Shown here: one piece after another, positions 1 through 11,200 of the stretch
Layout: the number at the start of each line of letters is the position of its first letter
Numbering within the stretch: position 1 is the stretch's first letter
DNA from: Thermoplasmata archaeon
GTDB lineage: Archaea > Thermoplasmatota > SW-10-69-26
Length of the DNA: 24,272 nucleotides
Direction: 5' to 3'
Assembly: GCA_003561665.1 (NCBI GenBank)
Contig: PWVY01000292.1
Span: forward strand, 1-24,272
Notes under the pieces: model-generated
Told to the model about the DNA's origin: nothing
The model's input: the letters and a program-made list of their open reading frames with translations, nothing else
Database searches by the model: none
Translations under genes and position numbers: made by a program

Positions 1-2205
1 ACCGCCCAAGACGCCGCAGACGGCGAGATTGTACGCCACGAGCTTCGAACCATCCCCGTCGACGCCGCCGGCAACCGCGCCGTCTCGTTTGGCCCCTTCG
101 ACCTTGTCGTCACCGTCGACCGCAAAGCCCCCACGCTCACGCTCGAACAAACCAAGGCCACGCCCAGCTCGCTCACCGTCCTCGTCACCAGCGACCAACC
201 CGTCACCCTGGACCCCGACACCGTGCTCGTGGACCCCGAAGGGGACGCTCGCGCTCCCCTGTTCGTGGACCCCGAACCCTCCACCGAGCACGAGCTCCAG
301 TTCGAAGGCCTCACCGTCAACACCACGTACACCCTCGCCACCGACGCGACCGATTTAGCTGGGAACATCGCGCACGAAGAGACCCCCGTCCAAAGCGCAC
401 GAACCCTCAACGTGTCCCTTGCCGAGAACCCCCCCGTCGTCGCGGACACCACTCGCATCCTGTTCACCGCGGGAGCCTTGGGCCCTGCCCAAGACGGCGA
501 CCCCATGACGCGGATCCAACCCGCTGCCCTCCACAACGGCACCGTCTGCGCAGAGCCACGACAAACCGTGCAACATATCGGGGCCCCCATCGACGAACCC
601 GCACGGTACAACGCGACACTCCCCCTGGCCGACTGCCCCGGAGGCGAACTCACACTCGAATTGACCATCGAGAACGGTCCCCAAGAGGCGCCCATCGAGC
701 GCATCACGCTCGAAACCACCACGATCCGCGACATCGAACCCCCCACACCAGGCCTCGACATCGATGGCGAGAGATCCGATACGGGCTGGTACACCACGCC
801 CGTGAGCATCACGCCCACCGGCGACGACGATACCGGGATCCAAGACGCCTACATCGAAACCGAGCACGGCCCCCTCACGCAGATGACCCTCGACGAGAGC
901 GGCGTGCACCCGATCACGGTCACCGTCACGGACCTTGCCAACCGGACGACCACGGACACCCTTGAGGTCCCCATCGACCTCTCCCCTCCACGCGTTGAAC
1001 TCGTTAGCCAAGACCCCCTACCCACGGAACGAAGCCAGATCACGGTGCAGGTCCTTGGCCAAGACGACGCCAGCGGGCTCGACGCGATCCGCACCCTGCA
1101 AGCCCAAGGCGGGTTCACCCCATGGTCTCCTGTCGTCGAAGGCATGCAGTTGCGTGTCGACATCAAAGGCCTCGACGAGATCGTGGCCGAAGTACGCGAC
1201 CGTGCCGGTCACGTCACGCAAACCGTTCTCCCCGTCACCAGCCTCGCAGACCCCCCGAACATCGAGGACGCCAGCGTCACCGTCCTCAACCCCGGGACCC
1301 TCCACGTGAACGCCGTGCTCGACCGCCCTCTCTCCCTGGAGGCCACGGCCGAGCAAGACGGGACCCTCGTGGCCATCCAAGAAAGCCCTCGAGGCCTCGA
1401 GCACAACATCATCCTCAACCAGCTGCGACCCGCCACCGAGACGACCGTCACCGTCCACGCGCACCTCACCGACGGTTCCACGGCAACGCTCGAAGACCTT
1501 TCCACGCAGGTCCACTTGCCCGCCTCGCAGGGGCCACCCACCGTACCGGAAAACCTAAGCGCAGACCTTCTCCCCGATGGAACTGTGAAGCTCACTTGGG
1601 ACGACGCCCAGGACGACGCGGGCATCGACCAATACCTCGTCGAGCGCCGCACAGACGGGCAACTCACCGCGCAACGCGCCACAACGAGCACGCAGATGCT
1701 CGACGAGGCCCCCGCGGGAGCCACACACGCCTACCGGGTGCAAGCTCTTGACCTGGCTGGGCAACCTGGAGGATGGTCCCAAGCCGTAACCGTCACGCCC
1801 ACCGCACCGCTTGAGATCGTCTCGTACGATGTAACGCCTGAGATTCAAGCCCAAGGCGAACCCGTCGAGATCACCATCATCGCCCAAGGCGAAAAACCCC
1901 CCAACGCCGCGCACATCCAACTCGGCGACGACCGCATCCCGCTCGCGCTCGAGGAAGGGAACGACGGTCGTTGGGTGTACAAGGCCAACGTCACGCTTCC
2001 CACCACGGACACGTTCTTCCCCCAAGGCGTCACGCTTCACCTGGACGACCAAACGTTCCCTGAGGAAGGCACCTTCCCCGGGCCCGTGGTGAAAGCGCTT
2101 GCAGACGGAGAACTGTCCACGCAAGAAGCCATCCCGGCTCCCGGGTGGGCGGCGATCGCGCTTGCCCTTGGTGCTGCACTCTTCGTTCGGAGGTGGACCC
2201 CGTGA
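1..2205 (+). CDS. Partial (5'-truncated) surface protein of tandem Ig-like/FN3 domains with C-terminal sorting-type tail
   Basis: The frame is open from base 1, so the gene starts upstream; 734 residues are visible, ending at TGA 2203-2205. An internal GTG at 223 is not credible as the start because Ig-like sequence continues in frame before it. The protein is a string of beta-sandwich modules of roughly 80-100 residues. Five carry a D-x-A-(G/N) signature near their last strands (visible residues 21, 118, 311, 400 and 584). Residues about 245-325 resemble OmpL47/Ig-type modules (GWYTTPVSIT, then a DDTGI turn). Residues about 511-602 are a clear FN3 domain (PPTVPENLSA ... VKLTWDDAQD ... YLVERR ... 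AYRVQALDLAG). Residues 711-734 form a PAPGW motif, a short hydrophobic helix and an RR end. No cysteines were noticed after the single pair near residues 183-213, and several N-glycosylation sequons are present. It likely acts outside the cell as an anchored adhesin or spacer; the ligand is unknown. The stop overlaps the next start. Confidence 0.9.
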   Translation, partial: TAQDAADGEIVRHELRTIPVDAAGNRAVSFGPFDLVVTVDRKAPTLTLEQTKATPSSLTVLVTSDQPVTLDPDTVLVDPEGDARAPLFVDPEPSTEHELQFEGLTVNTTYTLATDATDLAGNIAHEETPVQSARTLNVSLAENPPVVADTTRILFTAGALGPAQDGDPMTRIQPAALHNGTVCAEPRQTVQHIGAPIDEPARYNATLPLADCPGGELTLELTIENGPQEAPIERITLETTTIRDIEPPTPGLDIDGERSDTGWYTTPVSITPTGDDDTGIQDAYIETEHGPLTQMTLDESGVHPITVTVTDLANRTTTDTLEVPIDLSPPRVELVSQDPLPTERSQITVQVLGQDDASGLDAIRTLQAQGGFTPWSPVVEGMQLRVDIKGLDEIVAEVRDRAGHVTQTVLPVTSLADPPNIEDASVTVLNPGTLHVNAVLDRPLSLEATAEQDGTLVAIQESPRGLEHNIILNQLRPATETTVTVHAHLTDGSTATLEDLSTQVHLPASQGPPTVPENLSADLLPDGTVKLTWDDAQDDAGIDQYLVERRTDGQLTAQRATTSTQMLDEAPAGATHAYRVQALDLAGQPGGWSQAVTVTPTAPLEIVSYDVTPEIQAQGEPVEITIIAQGEKPPNAAHIQLGDDRIPLALEEGNDGRWVYKANVTLPTTDTFFPQGVTLHLDDQTFPEEGTFPGPVVKALADGELSTQEAIPAPGWAAIALALGAALFVRRWTP
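2131..2202 (+). other. C-terminal archaeosortase-like sorting signal of gene 1
   Basis: These codons give IPAPGW, then about 13 small or hydrophobic residues (AAIALALGAALFV), then RRWTP and stop. A Pro/Gly-containing motif, a hydrophobic helix and a terminal Arg cluster is the layout of PGF-CTERM-type signals, which archaeosortase processes so that the protein can be attached to lipid. The middle residue is Trp rather than the Phe of canonical PGF. It could instead be a plain C-terminal membrane anchor. Confidence 0.6.
2189..2196 (+). promoter_or_regulatory. Ribosome binding site for gene 2
   Basis: GGAGGTGG lies 5 bases before the GTG at 2202 and matches the archaeal anti-Shine-Dalgarno complement GGAGGTGA closely. 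It decides the start: the in-frame ATG at 2145 would add 19 residues ahead of an otherwise good signal peptide and has no such leader. The site sits inside the last codons of gene 1, so translation of the two genes is probably coupled. Confidence 0.85.
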
Positions 2206-5200
2206 ACGCTCGACTCCTCACCGCGCTCTTGATCCTCGTTGCCGTGCCCACGATCGCGCTCGCCGCTGCGCAAGATGCGCCCGAACCCAACGTGGACCCG
2301 GGCATCGACGCGCCCGACCCGGACCCTGATGTGGCCTTCGACGAGGTGTTCGTGCCCATCGAACGGAACACGTGCCCGCTCGAGGATGGCCTCGAACCCG
2401 ATCAGCTCCAGGGCACCACCGGATGGCTCACTCGCACGCACCCCGGAGCCACCGACGGCTGCGTGGCGCTTTGGGGCCAAGGGGACCCGTTCAACCCCAC
2501 GTACGAGCGCGGGAGCAAAGCTGCGTTGGAGGCTCCCGAGATGCCCACGCGGCACCTGGCCGCTTCAGGCGCCCCAACGCAGACCGTGAACACGGCCACA
2601 TCCACCCTCATCGAAAGCGGCGTGGACCCACGCATCGTAGCCCCCGTCATCGCTGGCATAGCCGACGGGTGCGCCACGATCGAGCTCACCGGCGGGGAAG
2701 GCTCCCAGTTCCGGTTCGTTCGGGATGTCGCGATGGATATGTGCCGTGAGGTTCTCACATCCCCCACGGTGCTTTTGGACGTCCCCGAAGCGCCGTTGGG
2801 GCTGGGCGGGTTGTTCCTTGAGCTGGACCACGCATACGCGTTCTCGGATCCCGACGAGAACCGGTTCGCGCCCGACGGTGCATGGGTGGAGATCCGTGCC
2901 GAGGACGACGCGTTCAAACGGTTGAACCCCGTCGGGTTGTTCTCTCCCGCGGACGAAGGCATCGGGATGCTCTGCGCCGCCAGCGCACCGATGATGATGG
3001 GCCTTGACGCTACAACCCGGACCGAATCACCCTTCTTACCCGCATTCTTCCCTATACGGGATCTCTTACAAACCCTGGAAGCAGAAACCATCGGGGACGA
3101 GATGCCCGAGGCGTTCGCGGACGCGATCGGATCCCCCTCCAACGCGGCGTTGAGCGTGCTTCCAACGAGCGAGCGAGAGTGGAACGAGGACTGCGCAGGC
3201 CTCATCGCCTCCACGCATGGCGAACAAATCCAACCGGTCGACGAGACCCTCGCCGGCGAACGCGTGGCCCCCAGCGCGCCCCCCGAGGAAGCCAACCGCT
3301 TCTCCCCCTACCCCGGCACGGTTCGCGGGGAAGGCCCCGGGTTCGTGGGATCCACCGAGGACGCCACCGGGCAGCTCCAGTTCATCACGCACTGGTTCGA
3401 CCTCTCCCCCTACGCGGGTGAAACCGTCGAGATCCGCCTCATCGCCACGAGCGGGGCCGGCCTTGGGACCCAACAAGGCGGCTGGCTGGTCGACAACATG
3501 AACCTTCGTTACACGGGCCCCCCCGATGATCTAAGCGTGCGCATCGAAACCCCCCAAGAGGATGACGTGCTCCCGGCAAGCATCTCCGAGATCACGCCCG
3601 GTGGCATGGTGCCCGTGGAAGCCATCGTGGAGAACCTCGGCCGCACCACCTCCCAGGAGGCCATCGTGGAACTTTCGATGGGGAGCCAAAGCACGAACGT
3701 GACCGTTCCCTCCTTGGACCCGCTCGAGTCGCATCGAGTCACCGCGATGCTGCCCGCGCCCAACGCGCCCACCGCTGACGTGACGGCGACGCTTGCCCAG
3801 CACATCGGCGTAGAAGGCGAGGAAGCGAACGCTCCATACGCAGACAGTTACCCTCCCAACGACGAGGACACGCTCACCGTGTCCTTCGACACCGTCGAGG
3901 ACATCCTCATCACGATCGACGAGACCAACCTTGAAGATGGCGAGGCCAACGTGACGCTCACCGTCGAGAACCGAGGGAACTTCCCGGAAACCGTCCCCTT
4001 GGAAGCCACGATCGCGCCCGTGGACCTCGTCACACGCACCTCGCGCGCGCTGGACGCGCAACCCCTGGGACCCATCGACTCCGTGATCGTGCCCCACAGC
4101 GAGGACGAGAACACGTTCGGCGTCGCTGACCCCACCCGAACCCTCACCACGACCATCCCGCTGCCTCACGAGGGCGTCTGGGAGATCACCATCGAATCCC
4201 CCGAGCACGAGGGGACCGAAACCAGCGCCATGGTGGCCTTCGGAGAAGCCACGCCCACAGCGCTCCAGGAGCCCTTCAGCCGCGTCTCCGTGGGTCCTAC
4301 CGATGAGATCTCGCGCGCCGCGTTCGAGCTCTTAGAGCAAGCCCGGGGCGAGGACGATGAACCCGTGGCGTTCACGGAGGACATCCGGCACGCGATCGCA
4401 GGCCCCGAAACACGGTTCGTCCCGTACGGGGACTTCGCCATCGCAACCAGCGGGCAAGAGTTGCCCGACGAGTGGGCCGCGGTTCGAAGCCCCCCCGAGG
4501 AGAACGTGTACGTCGGCCCCGACCGAGAGGAATCCGACGAGGATGACCCCTGCGGCGTGGAAGCCACGTTCGGGGATCTTCCCGGCGTCGGCAGCCTCCC
4601 CCAGGACGTGGCGAACGTGCCACGAACCTTCGTATCCAGCCTCATGTGTGGGGTCAGCGATGCCGCCAACCCATGGGTCGTGGACGGGGCGCAGGTGAAA
4701 ACGACGGAGGAAACACGCGTGCCCGCATCGTTGCAGATGTGGAACGTGCGCGAACACCACGTAAGCATCTACGGCGTGGGCACGGACGAAGACAACACCC
4801 AGGGCATCCGCGCCTTGGATGCCGTGACGATCCAGGAAGACGATGAACGCGTGTACCTGGAGTTCGACCACGCCGCGAACGTGAACTGGCACAACGACCG
4901 AGGCGCCAAGGCCCAACTGGTCGTCGTGCCCGGAGGCCAACTCGATCTCGTGGAAGAGATGCGCGAGATGGAGAACCAGACACGCGAACTCACCCAGGAC
5001 CTGCCCCCCGAAGGGCAAGCCCTCGTGAACACCGTCCTCATGGACCTGTTCTTCGAGACCGTCATCCAGACCGCGGACACGCTACCCGCCAACCGCTTAC
5101 CCCACGACATCTGCCGCGATCTTCCCCTCACCGAAACCCTCCCCGGACCCGTCGAGAGCACACTGTTGACGTTCTGCGGGGACACGCAGGTCTTCGACGG

Positions 5201-8200
5201 CGCCGAACAAGCGCTCAGCGAAACAGGCCTTGAGGTGGACTTCACGGATCACATCGAATCCACCATCATCCACCGCTCTAGCGAAGCCGATCAAGCCGAC
5301 GGCCTCGTCAAAACGTGGGAAACCCCCGTCGGCTGGGAGAACGAGCGCATCGACATCACGCGCATCGTGGAGGAGACAACAAGCGATGCGGCCGCGGATG
5401 AAGGCTTCTACGTGATGTTCGACCTCGTAACCACCTCCGATCTGGACACGTTCCTGGCCAGCGCTCGCGCGGATGTACCCGGCGAAGGCGACCAAGCCGG
5501 GTACTCCACGGAGATGCACCCTGACGAAGACGACTGGGAAGAAGCGCCCCCCATGTTCGCACGCACCGGGTGGGAGACCGGCGAAACCCCCGTATGGACC
5601 GTCAGCGCTCCCGTTCTTGACCGCGTCAGCGAGGAAGACATCCTCCAAGAGCGCGTCTGCTTCGGCGCAGACCCGAGCGCGTTCGCTGCGGAGGACGAGA
5701 ACCCCGACGTGTGCTCTCGCCCATTGTCCCCGCCGGATACGCGCGAGCGCACGCTTACACCCTCCGACACGCGCGGATGGGAAACCTTCCCCGAAGAGGC
5801 CAGCGTCGAAACCGCATGGTCGTACGAACAACGCGGCGGGGACCCCTCAAGCCAAGCCCCCGGCGCGTTCGTATGGGAAGGCGATGCGGGGGCGGTCATC
5901 AACACCGTGGACGGTCCAAGGACCGTCATCGACCAGCCCGACCCCGACACGTACGGCGTGCTCCGCTCGCCCGTGGTCACGCTCTCCGGGTACGAGATGC
6001 CCGTCGTCGAGATGAACGTGCAGTGGGGCATGGCCGAAGCAGGAAGCCCCGACGCCACGGACGCGTTCCCGGAGGGAATGCCGTTGACGGAACGATGCGA
6101 GGAACAAAGCGACGCATCCGAAGCGACCGTGTGGACCCGCGTCGGATGGAACGTTCGCGCCACGCCCGTGCTGGAAAACGGCGAGTTAGGCGAAACCCGC
6201 ACGGTGCAACCCTTGAGCGGGTACGATTCGTGCAGCGATGAAGGAGACGTTCCGGTGCTCTTCGACGGACGCGCCATCCACCGAGCCCCCCACGCCTACC
6301 AACTCGGGGCCGGGCCCGCCACCAGCGCGCTCGTCGGTGACGTGAACGAGGATCATCCCTTCCCGGGTTCAGGCGTTCAGAGGCTCTGCACCGTGGAGAG
6401 CCCGCATCAAGAAGCGATCGACCCGATGCGCTTTTGCCGACCCGCAGAACTCGCGTTCGGGCACGAGGAACCCGTGTTCGCGCTGCCCATGAGCGGATGG
6501 AACGACATCGCGTTCGACCTCTCCCCCTTCCAAGGAGAAGATGTCATCATCGAGGTGCACGCCTTCGGCGTGAACGCCGACGAAGGAGACACCCCCCGAG
6601 GCGAGTTACGCGTCGACGCGTTCGAAGTCGCCGAAGGCCAACCCCCCTTCGATGTGCGCGCGATGCACGAGGACCGACCGACCATCGCGCCGGACACGCA
6701 GGAGCGCTTCGAGGTCATCGTCGAGAACCGAGGCAGCGACACCGTCGAAGAGATCGATATCCGACGCGTCGTGATCGGCCCCGACGGTTGCCAACCGGAG
6801 GAGGTGCCACCGGTCGTGACGAGTTGGCTGTTGGTGGACCCCGACACCGGGCAACCCGGGTTGACTCCTGGGCAAGAGACGCTCATCCGCAACCCCCAAC
6901 TCGGATGGGACGTGCCGGATGACACGCTGGAAGTGTACGAGCGGCTCATCACCGTGGACACGGGCACCCTGAGCCTCAGCCAAGCGCCCAAGATCGATGC
7001 CGGCGTCAACGACGAAGGCACCATCACCGCGTTCGTGCAAGACCCGGACGATTGCGCAGACGATGTCACCGTGGACACGAGCATCCTCCGAGGCACCGCG
7101 GACGTGGACACGGACGGGAACCAGGTCACGGTGCGCAACGACGACGGGGACGACAGCGTGCTTCGAAGCCCCGTGAAGATCGAAGCCACAGACCGTCACG
7201 GCGTCGAAGCCCTCCCCGCGTACGTGCTCGCCCTCCCCCACACCGACCGGCTCGAAGCTGATTTCACGTTCACACCCGAAGAACCCGAAACAGGCCAACC
7301 GGTGACGTTCGACGCCTCACCAACGGAAGAGGGACCCGCCCCCATCGAAACGTACCACTGGGACTTCGACGATGGTGAAACTGAGACCGGGGAAGAAGTA
7401 AACCACGCATTCACGCGGGAGGGGGTGTACGATGTCACGCTCACCGTCACCGACGAGGACGAGTGGGAATCCAGCATCACCAAGCGCGTCATCGTGACGG
7501 ACCCCTCCTGTCCCCCCGAGGACGAGGATCCCACCTGTCCCGTCATCGAGGACGTCATCGAGGCGCTGCAAGGGGACACCACGCCCGAGACCCCCGACGA
7601 CGACCTCGACGGGGATGCCCTCGTCGAAGCCCGCGTGCTCCAATCCGCCCAGGATGCCACTGGGCAAGGATCCGCCGTGAACATCCACGTCGAACCCCCC
7701 AGCGATGGCCTCTTCACGCAACTGCTGATCCCCTGCGAGGGCGGAGAACACTGCGCGAACAACCTCATCGAGCTTGCTCACGTGCAAGATGTCACTGTTC
7801 GCGATCTGCCCCCAGGCCACTACGTCGGTTTCGTCATGTTCGGGCAAGGCGTCACGTTCGAACCCGTCGAGTTCACCATTGAAGAAGAGCCCCAACCCGG
7901 AGCCGACGCGCGACCCGGCGACAACACCCTCACGCTACGGAGCGAGATCCAAGAGAACCCCAGCATGAGCGTGAGCAGCATCGACGTGCCCAAGCTCGTG
8001 CCCAAAGGCGACGACATCGCGTTCCCCGTGGAAATCGAGAACACCGGCAACGTGGACTTGGACGACGTCACGGTCGACATCACGCTCGAGCCCCTGGGCC
8101 TCACGCTCGAAGCCGACCGCATCCCGCGCCTTAGCATCGGCGAGACCCGAACCACCACAGCCACCGTGGACCTCGAGAACCCCGGCCCCCTCACGGTCCA

Positions 8201-11200
8201 CGTCGAAACGACGGCCAACGCTGACGACACCGCCGTGACCGCATCCAGCGGGGTCGGCGTGATCGTCGTCGACCGCATCGAACTCGAGCCCGAACCCGGA
8301 AACCATGAACATTGGACCGTGACCGAGGACGGGGTCCGGTTCGGGGATGGGCTCCGCATCCCCGCCAATGCGAACAGCATCCTCCCCCTGGCCGGCCTCA
8401 TGGACACCGCCAGCAGCCCCTTTAGCCTCTTGGAGGTCAACGTCAGCGGGGAGCTCGAACGCGCCTACGACGGCGTGAGCATCGAATGGCGACCCGCGGA
8501 CGCCGACATCGACGCCAGAGGCCACCTCGTCGACGAAGACGAGATCCCCCACCAAGCCTACAGGCTCCCCGGTCAAACCCTCGAAGGCATCCTGGGTCCC
8601 AACGCGGATGCCACGCTTACCGACCGTGCGGACGTCGAATGCGACCCCATCATCGACACGAGCGACATCCGCGATCTTGCCATCCCCATCCACGAACTCG
8701 CCAACCCAGAGACCTACGCCTGCCACGATCTTCCCCTTGGGGGCCATCTGACTAGCAGCCACGCAGGCGGCACCCCCGGCGAGATCACGCCCGCCATCAC
8801 AGGCCAACCCACCATGGGGTTAGACGACCGAGACGCGCAACGCATCCAAGCCGCCGCCACGGACCTCCCCGGGGCCCAACTCCGTCCCGTAGACATGATC
8901 ACGCCCGACGACTGGGTCCACTTTGGCGGGTTCACCCTCGAAACCGACAGGGACCGCCTTGATAGCGGCAGCGCGTTCTGGTTCCCCACCGCGACGCTCA
9001 CCGACGTAGGCGGCGAACGGTTCGAACACCAACTACGCGTCCCGTTGACCCTCGGAGAATGGTGCGGATCTCTGCAGGATGTCGTCCGCAACGACGAACG
9101 GCTCCAAGTGTTCACGGACGAACGGCGCCTGTTCAGCGACGCCTGGGAGGTTCACATCCGATTGGACCCCGGCGCCCTCAACCATCCCTTCATGACGGCC
9201 CCCACCCTCACCGGTGAGCGCCTCTCAAGCTTCGAGGACCCCACCACCACGGGCTGGACCAGCGCCGAGTACGACATCCCCCATGGAGCCCTATCCGGCC
9301 TCTTCACCCGCGACATCATCCCCGTCGCCGATGGGCTAGGTATCGATTCATGCCAGGATCTCGACGATGCCGAAGATGAGGAGTTGTTGAGCAACGCGGA
9401 GATCGTGCTCGAGCTCTCCACGGACATAGGCCCCGATCCTGAAGCCCTTGAGGTCGGCTGGTTCGTGGGCACCATCAAGGTGCCCGCGTTGGATCTCGAG
9501 ATCGGCGCGGACACCTCCAACCACAAGCCCGAAGCATGCCTCAAGGCCGCCTCGTGGGGGGGATGGACGGGCTGGCAGCAGGTCGAAGATCGCGAGGTGG
9601 TGCTTGGTTGCACGACGATCACGACCGCGGGCGAACCCAGGCTTGGCTCCCTCGACGCAGAGGACAGCGACCACATCGATGACTTAAGCGGCGAGCAAAC
9701 CGTCGCAAGCGTGGACGTGTCAAGCTCGGATGTGCCGCTTGCTCACCACGGCGGCACCGTGAACGAACTCGCTGCATTGCTCGATGAGCGCCCCATGGAC
9801 ATCGACGATCGCCAAGATGAAGACGATGAAGACTACGATGTGCTGACGACGCACCCAAGCGGGTACGATCACGACGGGGACGACGTGTTCCGGTACGTGG
9901 ACGCCGTCGCGCTGGTGGACCTCCGCTCGGGCCAAGAAGGCCAGATCACGTTCGACATCGACAACCTCGAGGAAGGCGGCTCCATCGTGGCCCAAATCGT
10001 CGCCGCCTCCCTGCCCCCCGAGGAGACCGCCAGCGAAGCGGCGCCCTCCCGGGTCGAATGGACCCCGCTTGAACCCTGCGACCCCGACGATCCCACTACG
10101 TGCCCCGCCGCGACGCCCGAGATCCTTGACACGTGCGGAGAACCCAACACCGTCTCCGCGTACCCCGATGGGCCCCTTGGCGCCACCAGCGGATCCATCA
10201 TCGGCCCCATCCAAGGCCCCCACACGACCCTGGAAGAGTACGGCCAAGACGAGGCGTTGTGCGCCAACGTCGCACCCGTCGGTGGAGAGATCGCGTTCAT
10301 CGGGCTGCGCTTGTGGATGCCCAACGGGAACGAGCAGTTGGACATTCAAGGCGCCACCGTGACCATGGACGTGCCCGAACCCCAACAGTTAGCCCCACAG
10401 CTTCGCGCCCTCTCCGACGACACGGTGCAAGAAGGCACGCTCACCGTGCACGATGTCGCCATCCTCTCCATGCCTCCAGCGTTCACCCATGACCACAGCG
10501 TCACATTCAACGATCCTGCCACGTGGACGCTCGAGGACGGGACCAAGATCAACGTGCTCGAAGCCAACAGCACACCCTCCTTCACGGTGGAGATCCAACA
10601 ACCCAGCCTCGAAGCTAGCTGGGAGATCGAGAAAGCCAACATCACCGTGCGAGCCGAGGTCGAAGGCCAGGATGACAAAAGCGTCACCGAATACGAACTC
10701 GACATCGAAGGCGAAAGCGGGGAAGGCCCCGCCACGATCCACGTCCCCTGGGAGGACATCCGCGAAACCATCGACTGGTTCGAAGACACGCCCGTGCTCC
10801 CCGCCAACGTGACGAGCATCTCGCTTGAGATCAACACGAAAGCGGACACCCTCGTCGACACCTTCCCCGACTGCCCCAGGGACCTTGATGACCTCGCACG
10901 AAGCCAACAACCCCAATGCCGACTCCTAAGCGACATCGTGCAAGACCCAAGCCCCCTCAAAACGGACATCGAAACCGAGACCAACCTCACCCAAAACCAG
11001 GGCATCCGAAGCATCAGCATCACGCCCGACCGCGCCCCAGCCGAGACCGAGCGCACCGCCACGCTGGACCTCGTCAACCCCTCCTCGCTGCCCGTGCGCC
11101 TCACCGGGGACATCGCCCTCACCACGCCTGGAGGCGAAGCGTTCCTCGAGATCCCGCTTGAGGACCATCTGTTGGACCCATGGGAGGCCCTCACCGTCAC

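Noticed and set aside
223..225. GTG at 223 as the start of gene 1
   Set aside because: The same frame is open to base 1 and encodes the end of one Ig module and the first half of another (including DAAGNRAVSFGPF), so the gene is truncated by the window edge.
2145..2201. ATG at 2145 as start of gene 2
   Set aside because: It would put 19 extra residues, including Cys-rich sequence, before the signal peptide and lacks a ribosome binding site. GTG 2202 has GGAGGTGG at the right distance and overlaps the gene 1 stop as the other junctions do.
5910..5927. Perfect inverted repeat GACGGTCCAAGGACCGTC
   Set aside because: It lies mid-gene, has an 8-base arm and only a 2-base centre, no T-run and no partner copy noticed. 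It encodes ordinary residues (DGPRTV) and is probably chance.
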